Shown here: positions 54,865-61,019 of the stretch, one piece after another
How the letters are laid out: every line of letters starts with the position of its first letter
Numbering within the stretch: the stretch's first letter is position 1
Assembly: GCA_016715075.1 (NCBI GenBank)
Contig: JADKBK010000011.1
Coordinates: 1-61,019 of the forward strand
Direction of reading: 5' to 3'
Length of the DNA stretch: 61,019 bases
Origin: Bacteroidales bacterium
GTDB taxonomy: Bacteria > Bacteroidota > Bacteroidia > Bacteroidales > VadinHA17
Position numbers and translations under genes: made by a program
Notes under the pieces: generated by a model
The model's database searches: none
What the model saw: the letters and a program-made list of their open reading frames with translations, nothing else
Told to the model about the DNA's origin: nothing

Positions 54865-56403
54865 ATGAAAAAACTCATTCTCAAGGGATTTGCGGGGATT
54901 GCATCTGTGCTACTTGCCGGCTGTACAGGGAGAGTCATGATCGCTGATAAAAAGCCAAATATAGTGTTCATTCTGGCTGATGATTTGGGTTACAGTGATC
55001 CGGGGTGCTACGGACAGAAAATCATTGAGACTCCAAATATTGATGCCCTTGCAGCAGGAGGGATAAGGTTTACTCAATTTTACTCCGGTGCTCCGGTATG
55101 TGCACCCTCAAGATGTGTCCTGCTTACCGGTAAACACACGGGTCATTCATATATACGCGGAAATCATGAATGGGCAGAACGCGGTGAGGTATGGAACTTC
55201 AAAAAGATGGAGGAAGATCCTTCTCTCGAGGGTCAATATCCTATCCCGGCACAAACGATTACTTTCAGCAAAGTCTTGAAGCGTGCAGGATACAAAACTG
55301 CCTGCATAGGCAAATGGGGCCTGGGGGCTCCATTTAGTGAAGGGTCGCCTGATAAACAGGGTTTTGATCTCTTTTTCGGATATAACTGCCAACGGCAGGC
55401 TCATACCTATTTTCCCTCTCATCTTTGGAAAAACGGGAAAAAGGTTAATCTTGAAAATGAATTCATTATTCCTCATACCAAAATACTTGATGGTGACGAA
55501 GATCCTGAAAAGAGCGGTAGTTATGCAAGGTATTGGCAGAAACAGTACGCCCCGGAACTTATGCTGAATGAAGCTCTTTCGTTTATCGGGTCAGTAAAAG
55601 ATCAGCCCTTTTTCCTTTACTATACCACTACAATTCCCCATGTACCGCTGCAGGCTCCGCCGGAATGGGTCGAAAAATACAGGAAAAAGATTGGAGATGA
55701 AAAACCGTATACAGGCGGGAATGGCTATTTCCCCTGCCGGTATCCCATGGCTACATATGCGGCAATGGTTTCATATCTTGACTTTCAGACCGGAGCCATT
55801 GTCGATGAGTTAAAGAAAAAGGGGGTTTATGAAAATACAATTATTATCTTCTCAAGTGATAACGGACCGGTCACCACAGGTGGCTCCGTAAGTGAGTTCT
55901 TCAGAAATGCAGACCCTTTTAATCAGTCGCCCGACCGGATTAAAGGATCAGTATATGAAGGAGGTATCCGTGTACCATTAATAATTTCATGGTCTGGAAA
56001 GTGTTTAAAGCCGGCTGTAAGCGATCTGGTATGTGCAGCATGGGATATATTCCCGACTCTTTGCGAGATCACCGGATCAGAGGTTCCTGCCGGACTGGAT
56101 GGAATCAGTATTCTTCCCTCAATCACAGGTAAAGGGCAGCAGACAAGCCACGAATATCTTTACTGGGAATATCCCGAAAAAAGAGGAGAACAAGCTGTCA
56201 GGATGGGAAACTGGAAAGCTATAAGAGACTCAATAATAGATGGTAATACAAAGATCAGATTATTTGACCTCAAAAAAGATATTACTGAGGATTCAGATAT
56301 TTCAGGTGCATTTCCCGATATAGTTACGCGGATGAAGGAGATCATGGCAAAGGAGCATCAGAAACCGGAGGTTGGAAAATTTGATCTATTCCTTCAGAAT
56401 TAG
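54865..56403 (+). CDS. Arylsulfatase (formylglycine-dependent sulfatase), lipoprotein
   Basis: 512 residues. Lipobox LLAGC (Cys20). The sulfatase fold begins KPNIVFILADDLGYSDPGCYG (metal Asp pair 39-40). The active-site motif is CAPSR (79-83), where Cys79 would be converted to formylglycine, followed by LLTGKHTGH. A metal-site segment IIIFSSDNGPVTTGG and a C-terminal domain (about 390-512, EYLYWEYPEKRG) follow. It would remove sulfate esters from polysaccharides at the cell envelope; substrate unknown. No maturase (anSME or FGE) gene is in the window. Transcribed alone from a good promoter. Confidence 0.95.
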   Translation: MKKLILKGFAGIASVLLAGCTGRVMIADKKPNIVFILADDLGYSDPGCYGQKIIETPNIDALAAGGIRFTQFYSGAPVCAPSRCVLLTGKHTGHSYIRGNHEWAERGEVWNFKKMEEDPSLEGQYPIPAQTITFSKVLKRAGYKTACIGKWGLGAPFSEGSPDKQGFDLFFGYNCQRQAHTYFPSHLWKNGKKVNLENEFIIPHTKILDGDEDPEKSGSYARYWQKQYAPELMLNEALSFIGSVKDQPFFLYYTTTIPHVPLQAPPEWVEKYRKKIGDEKPYTGGNGYFPCRYPMATYAAMVSYLDFQTGAIVDELKKKGVYENTIIIFSSDNGPVTTGGSVSEFFRNADPFNQSPDRIKGSVYEGGIRVPLIISWSGKCLKPAVSDLVCAAWDIFPTLCEITGSEVPAGLDGISILPSITGKGQQTSHEYLYWEYPEKRGEQAVRMGNWKAIRDSIIDGNTKIRLFDLKKDITEDSDISGAFPDIVTRMKEIMAKEHQKPEVGKFDLFLQN

Positions 56404-56445
56404 CATCTTTTTTTTATATAAACAGATTACTTGCTGAATGTTATT

Positions 56446-57696
56446 TTACATTTTATTTTTGAGTGAAAGTCTCAGCAAGGGTTTATTTACCTTTATAGTT
56501 GTAAAGACTACAGCAAGGGTCATAAAACCGCCGAATACCACTGAAGGCACAAGTCCCATCAACTTAGCGGTTACACCTGATTCAAAAGCTCCAAGCTCGT
56601 TCGAAGATCCTATAAATATACTGTTTACCGAAGCAACACGTCCGCGCATATGATCAGGAGTATAAAGCTGAAGAATAGTGCCTCTAATGACAACGCTGAC
56701 ATTATCAAACCCGCTGCTAAAGATCAGCAGTAAGCCTGATAACAGGTAACTTTTTGAAAGGGCGAAACCTATCATGCAGAGACCAAACCCGATAACTGAG
56801 ATAAAAAGAATCTTCCCCGTTTCTCTTACCGGAGGCTGGAACATCAGGATTATAGCCATAATCGTTGCTCCTATTGCAGGGCAGGCTCGCAGGAGTCCTA
56901 AGCCCTGAGGCCCTATGAATAAAATATCGGAAGCAAATACGGGGAGCATCGCAACAGCGCCTCCAAACAGAACAGCAAACATATCCAACGTAAATGCACC
57001 TAAAAGTTCGGGAGTCTGAAAAACAAAACTTATTCCACTGCGGATCCTGGAAAAAACTCCTTCTGTACTTTCAGTAACTTCATGCTTGCCTATTTTGATA
57101 AACAATAACATAAAGAAAGAGACAGAATATAAGCACAGAACCAAAGAATAGGCCGGCACAATACCAAAGAATCCATATACCATTCCTCCGATGGCAGGAC
57201 CAAGCACTGCTGCCAGCTGCCAGTTGGCACTATTCCAGGTAGCTGCATTGGCATATAAATTCCTTGGAATGAGCTGCCCCATCAGAGCAACCTGGGCAGG
57301 ACTTAAAATTCCACGTGCAAGCCCGGTAAGAAAGATTGTGACAAAAAGAGGTAAGATGCCGAATCGTTGCGAGAAATAAGCTGCATCTGCACTGTAGATC
57401 AAAAGTATAACTGCCCCAAGGATAAGTAAGAGAGAGGTATATTTAATCATTTTGTGTCTGTTCCAGATATCACTGTAATGCCCTGCAAACAATGAGATTG
57501 TTACCTGCGGAATTACTTCCACCAGGCCTATAAAACCAAGCCAGAGGACATTGTGAGTCAGATCATAGATCTGCCATCCGACAATAACTGACTGCATCAG
57601 GGCAGCCATTGTCATGAACACACGATAAAAGAGGTAAAAACGGAAATTTTTAATTCGCACTACAGCAAAAGCTTCACCGGCAAACCAATTTTCCAT
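56446..57696 (-). CDS. MFS transporter
   Basis: 416 residues with 12 predicted membrane helices. It resembles the MFS_3 (enterobactin-exporter-like) group: an N-terminal FYRVFMTMAALMQSVIVGWQIYDLTHNVLWLGFIGLVEV, motif-A-like AGHYSDIWNRHK after helix 2, ARGILSPAQVALMGQLIP, and in the second half GTILQLYTPDHMRGRVASVNSIF. Substrate not predictable. It converges with the sulfatase gene (42 bases apart), and the two need not be related. Confidence 0.93.
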   Translation of the reverse strand: MENWFAGEAFAVVRIKNFRFYLFYRVFMTMAALMQSVIVGWQIYDLTHNVLWLGFIGLVEVIPQVTISLFAGHYSDIWNRHKMIKYTSLLLILGAVILLIYSADAAYFSQRFGILPLFVTIFLTGLARGILSPAQVALMGQLIPRNLYANAATWNSANWQLAAVLGPAIGGMVYGFFGIVPAYSLVLCLYSVSFFMLLFIKIGKHEVTESTEGVFSRIRSGISFVFQTPELLGAFTLDMFAVLFGGAVAMLPVFASDILFIGPQGLGLLRACPAIGATIMAIILMFQPPVRETGKILFISVIGFGLCMIGFALSKSYLLSGLLLIFSSGFDNVSVVIRGTILQLYTPDHMRGRVASVNSIFIGSSNELGAFESGVTAKLMGLVPSVVFGGFMTLAVVFTTIKVNKPLLRLSLKNKM

Positions 57697-57767
57697 AGCA
57701 GATTATTTCCTGCTGCAAAAATAGTGAATCGAAGTGGAAATAAATCCGGGTCCGAGATATTCATTTT

Positions 57768-60665
57768 TCACTGATGAATTGCCTTACCATCCACAATTTC
57801 CTTTCCATCAATAAACAGCTGGTAAATAAGGAATCCTTTTATAATGTTATGAGGTCTGTACTCGAAGGTGTAAAAGCCTGGTTCAACATTACCCGAGAAA
57901 ACAGTTGCGAGCTTTATCCCAGTGAAGCTATATAGGACAATACTGATATCTGCACTGTTATTTAATTCCAGTTCAAATACTATATGATCACTAAAAGGAT
58001 TAGGGTAAGCCTTCATTTCAAATTCAGCAGTGATCCTGAAATTTGCACCGATAAATGTGAGATCATAATTACTCCTCAGTGCAAGATCTCCCTGGGAAAT
58101 AGCATAGGTGCCAACATCCTCGCCGGCATCGCGTATCAAACCTCCGGTAAAGGAATCTGATCCGACCAGATTTCCTGATGTAATTCTGTATATCAGCTCA
58201 GGATCAGATTCTCCAAATACCTTTTTCCTGGCAACTGCCATAACTGTTACAGGCCTGGGAGTGATCTTAAAAGTTGCTCCTGAAAAAACCAGTGTGTAGT
58301 TTGTATTCAATTGGAGAGATCCTTGATTAATAGAATATTCACCGACATCTTCACCATCATCACGTAATAATCTGCCTGTAATGGTGTCCGTCCCGACGAG
58401 TGACCCGGAAGTGACTTTAAAAGTCAGTTCAGGATCAGGATCTCCGAATGATTTTGACTGAAAATCGGCAACAATTGTTAAAAAAGCGCTTTCGATTGTA
58501 AGGGATGCTCCCACAAAGGAAATTCTATAATTGTTGCTTATAAATAATGTTCCCTGCCTGATGGCATAAACACCAACATCTTCACCGGCTTCACGGCTTA
58601 AAACTCCGCTCACAGCATCTCCTTTGCTGACCAGACTGCCTGATGTGATCCTGTAAGTAAATTCAGGATCCGTTTCGCCGTATTTTTTAGTCCGGGAATC
58701 AGCAGTAACACTTATATTCCTGGGAACAATTGTCAGATTAGCGCCTATAAATGTTACAGCATAGTTACTGTTAACAGCCAAAGTCCCCTGCATTATTGAG
58801 TATGAACCAACATTCTCTCCATTAACACGTGACAGAAATCCGGTAAATGCATCCGACCCGGCCAGAGTACCGGAAGTTATCCTGTATGTGAGATTATCGG
58901 GATCTCCATATACTTTTGTCCTGGGATTGGCGGTTATTGTTACAGGCCTCGGAAGAATTGTAAGCTCAGAGGATTCAAATGTCATTATGTAATTATCGCT
59001 CAACGATAAAGAACCTTGCCTAATGGAATATGTACCGACATTCTCACCGCTTTCCCTGACAAAGGGAACCGTGGAAAGTATCTGTCCCTATTAGCCTGCC
59101 GGAAGTGATAATAATTGTCAGACCGGGGTCAGTATCGCCGAAATTTTTCATTTTTGATTCGGCTGTAACAGTCACCGGCCTTTCAGTAATTGTAAAACTG
59201 GATTCAAGGAAAGTAATTATGTAGTTATCGTTCAAATTAAGGGTTCCCTGGTTTATTGAATACTCACCAACGTTTTCACCCGGTTCTCTGCTCAGACCTC
59301 CACGGAAAGTATCTGAACCCATGAGTGAACCTGAGACTACCTCGTATGTCAGTTCAGGATCTGATCTCCCGTATACCTTGGTCTGAGAATCAGCTCTGAC
59401 AGTAATTGATCTGGCGTTCACAGTTACAGATACCGGCAGGGAAGTTGCAGTGGAACCCGCATTATCTGTAGCCCGGACTGTAAGTGAATAATTACCGGCT
59501 GAAACACCACTCCAGGAGATGCTATATGGAGCACTGATGTCCTCCCCTATTTTTGTTGAACCCTGGTAGAATTCTACCTTAGTCACTGATCCGTCAGAAT
59601 CCGAAGCATTAGCACCGATTGTAATAATGGCCGGCGCTGAAAATGTGCTTCCGTTTGAAGGAGTTGTTATTGAGCATACAGGATGTTGATTTGAACTTCC
59701 TCCGGAGATCCATATCGGAGAGGATATCGCTTCGTCGCCATCAGCCTGCCTGACCTTCACATAATAATAGTCTCCGTCAAAACGTGGTTAAATTTGCAGT
59801 TACATTTATGTTACCTGAATTTAAAGACCATTGATTAACAATATCATGGTTCCTATTGAATAAAATTACCTGATTAAAAGTTTCTCCGTCAGCATCAACT
59901 GCCTGGATTCGTGCAGTATAATTACCTCCAGCGAGAGAGGATCCCATTTCCATCCCGTTTATCTTAAATGACAATGCGATGTTTTTGTCCAGAGTTGAGA
60001 AAAACCTGCGCTCCCTGATCGCGTCTAAAACGCCCAGCTTCCAGCCTACTTCATTAGCCTCGTCAATAAAGCTTTTATTATTATCCCCTGAATAATAACC
60101 GTCATTATAATAATATGTACTGAACCCGTTTCCGCTATTCCAGAGTTCTATACCGACAAACTGATCTGATGGGCTGAATTTGAAATCCGAATTCAATCGT
60201 ATTGTAGGTATCTCTCTCAGGATGATTAAAAAATGCCACTCCGCCTGAACGGGCGGACAATAACCTGTTAATCCATTTAAGCTATTTGTAGGAGATCAGT
60301 TGAACAGTAATCAGCAGTGTTTACAACAATAATATGCCCAGTAAGTGCCGTCTGCAGACCATTCAAATCCATAAAAAGAGGTAAAAACCCCATCCTCATT
60401 GTAATCATCGGCCCGGCTTTGAATATCTTCCCATTCATCTGAAGATATTGAATATGCATGGTCGGACAAACCAAAAAAATCAAGGTGAGAAATATTTTTG
60501 GCATAATTGTAAGCAGTGGCAGGGGTTCGGAGCTATCGGATCCATTTGAATGATTATGAAGGCATCCATAATAGACGTTATAACCGCCAATTACCGGATG
60601 TTGTGCGGAGGCAGAAATAAGTAGCAAAAGAATTACACAATGGCAATTTCTTATCCACTATGCAT
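57768..60665 (-). pseudogene. Secreted PHP-type phosphoesterase with Ig-like domain, six MBG repeats and type A T9SS signal; several frameshifts
   Basis: About 960 residues when indels are bridged; open pieces are 60627-60277, 60196-59777, 59760-59044 and 59003-57768. The best start is ATG 60665-60663, then a frame change before the hydrophobic signal VILLLLISASAQ. PHP motifs: YYGCLHNHSN near the start; then, in the alternative frame, SHLDFFGLSDHAYS, FYGFEWSADG and SGGVAFFNHPERD. An Ig-like domain (SITTPSNGSTFSAPAIITIGA) follows, then six MBG repeats of about 77 residues (TKVYG ... TYRITSG ... NVGSYSI ... NYAVTF), and a type A sorting domain (AYPNPFSDHIVFELE). Breaks lie near 60655, 60528, 60337, 60290, 60190, 59770 and 59058. 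Indels occur in both directions, so they could be errors near the contig end or true decay. Confidence 0.8.
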
Positions 60666-60872
60666 GGTTTTAGGTGAAGACTAAACCACTAATTTTCTTT
60701 ACTGTAATATTCGCTTCATGCTTCTTGAAGCAACATGTTGTTAAAGTATCATAAAGATATAAAGAGAGGGATTGGAGGCTCCAATCTATGAACTAAAAAA
60801 TTTTTAGTTCCGGGTTTTGAGTTTCCTGACGGAGTCAAGACCTCTGATGATTTGCACCTTTATACATAGGAT
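60666..60872. other. Gene-free stretch with two hairpins
   Basis: GATTGGA (60770-60776) pairs with TCCAATC (60780-60786). GAACTAAAAA (60790-60799) is the inverse of TTTTTAGTTC (60801-60810). The second ends in A/T runs and could terminate the minus-strand gene that stops at 60873. Nothing else is seen. Confidence 0.5.
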
Positions 60873-61019
60873 TCAGACGGTCTCTTTTAAAAGTTCAAGC
60901 ATTTTTCTGTCCAATAACAGACCTTTGTACTTTTCGTATTTAACATCAGCACGGCCACTGTTAAAGATACCAAAGGATCCTCTGAAACACCACGTTGGCC
61001 ATCCCCATTTATTGAGTTT
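60873..61019 (-). CDS. C-terminal end of a probable GH5-type glycoside hydrolase (partial)
   Basis: 48 codons plus a stop, with no start in the window. It reads KLNKWGWPTWCFRGSFGIF, then NSGRADVKYEKYKG and LLLDRKMLELLKETV. The run W-x-FRGSFGI-NSGR-DV-YE-LDRKML is the pattern I associate with the C-terminal end of cellulase-like (GH5) proteins, but with so few residues this is tentative. Its stop is followed by hairpins at 60770-60810. Both the DUF4038-type hydrolase and the sulfatase lie nearby. Confidence 0.6.
   Translation of the reverse strand, partial: KLNKWGWPTWCFRGSFGIFNSGRADVKYEKYKGLLLDRKMLELLKETV

Overview
The window looks like a chromosomal contig of a Bacteroidetes bacterium, probably of the order Bacteroidales or a close relative. 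The evidence is type IX secretion (T9SS) sorting domains, a PorP/SprF partner protein, an ECF sigma/FecR pair of the Bacteroides type, DUF2723, DUF4251 and MBG-domain proteins, and repeated -7 promoter elements of the form TAnnTTTG. Coding sequence is moderate in G+C. The odd length and the way small indels pile up at both ends suggest that this may be a whole contig from a long-read or low-coverage assembly (inference).

Layout. 1-14431: one giant secreted repeat protein (SprB-like, with a type B T9SS C-terminal domain). It is built from three tandem arrays with units of 276, 453 and 249 bp and is broken into several ORFs by one- or two-base indels. It is followed at once by porP/sprF (14451-15449). 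15.6-21.3 kb: aldo/keto reductase, a lipoprotein and a small secreted protein, then, on the minus strand, purD with a DUF6427-like membrane protein, and a membrane-anchored LytTR regulator. 21.4-28.3 kb: a frameshifted DUF6051-like hydrolase, a frameshifted NodB deacetylase with a large DUF2723 membrane protein, a beta-barrel protein and a 3-methyladenine DNA glycosylase. 28.4-32.8 kb: core translation genes rplM-rpsI-rpsB-tsf, pyrH and frr. 32.9-38.4 kb: a radical SAM/SPASM protein, then a four-gene operon holding an ECF sigma factor and a FecR anti-sigma factor between two paralogous carboxypeptidase-regulatory-like envelope proteins. 38.4-39.1 kb: a gene-free stretch made of nested inverted repeats. 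39.1-47.6 kb: an OmpA-family lipoprotein, dxs, a DUF1080 lipoprotein, tRNA-Leu(CAA) inside a pair of tRNA-like direct repeats, a frameshifted P2-type ATPase and an AI-2E family transporter. 47.8-61.0 kb: small envelope proteins, a DUF4038-like glycoside hydrolase, a PaiB-like flavoprotein, lipoproteins, an arylsulfatase, an MFS transporter, a frameshifted secreted PHP-domain/MBG-repeat protein with a type A T9SS signal, and the 3' end of a probable GH5-type hydrolase.

How it fits together. The giant adhesin and PorP/SprF form a secretion and surface-attachment pair. The right third encodes an envelope and polysaccharide-processing repertoire. The operon at 34.0-38.4 kb is the best candidate for something little described: the signal-transducing STN domain, normally at the N-terminus of a TonB-dependent receptor, sits here on a protein with no receptor barrel. 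The nested palindrome at 38.5-39.0 kb, the structured leader before rpsB, and the intragenic recombination in the giant gene are the most interesting non-coding or structural signals. Many frameshifts fall in homopolymers or repeats and may be assembly errors, so they should be checked in reads before any gene is called dead.
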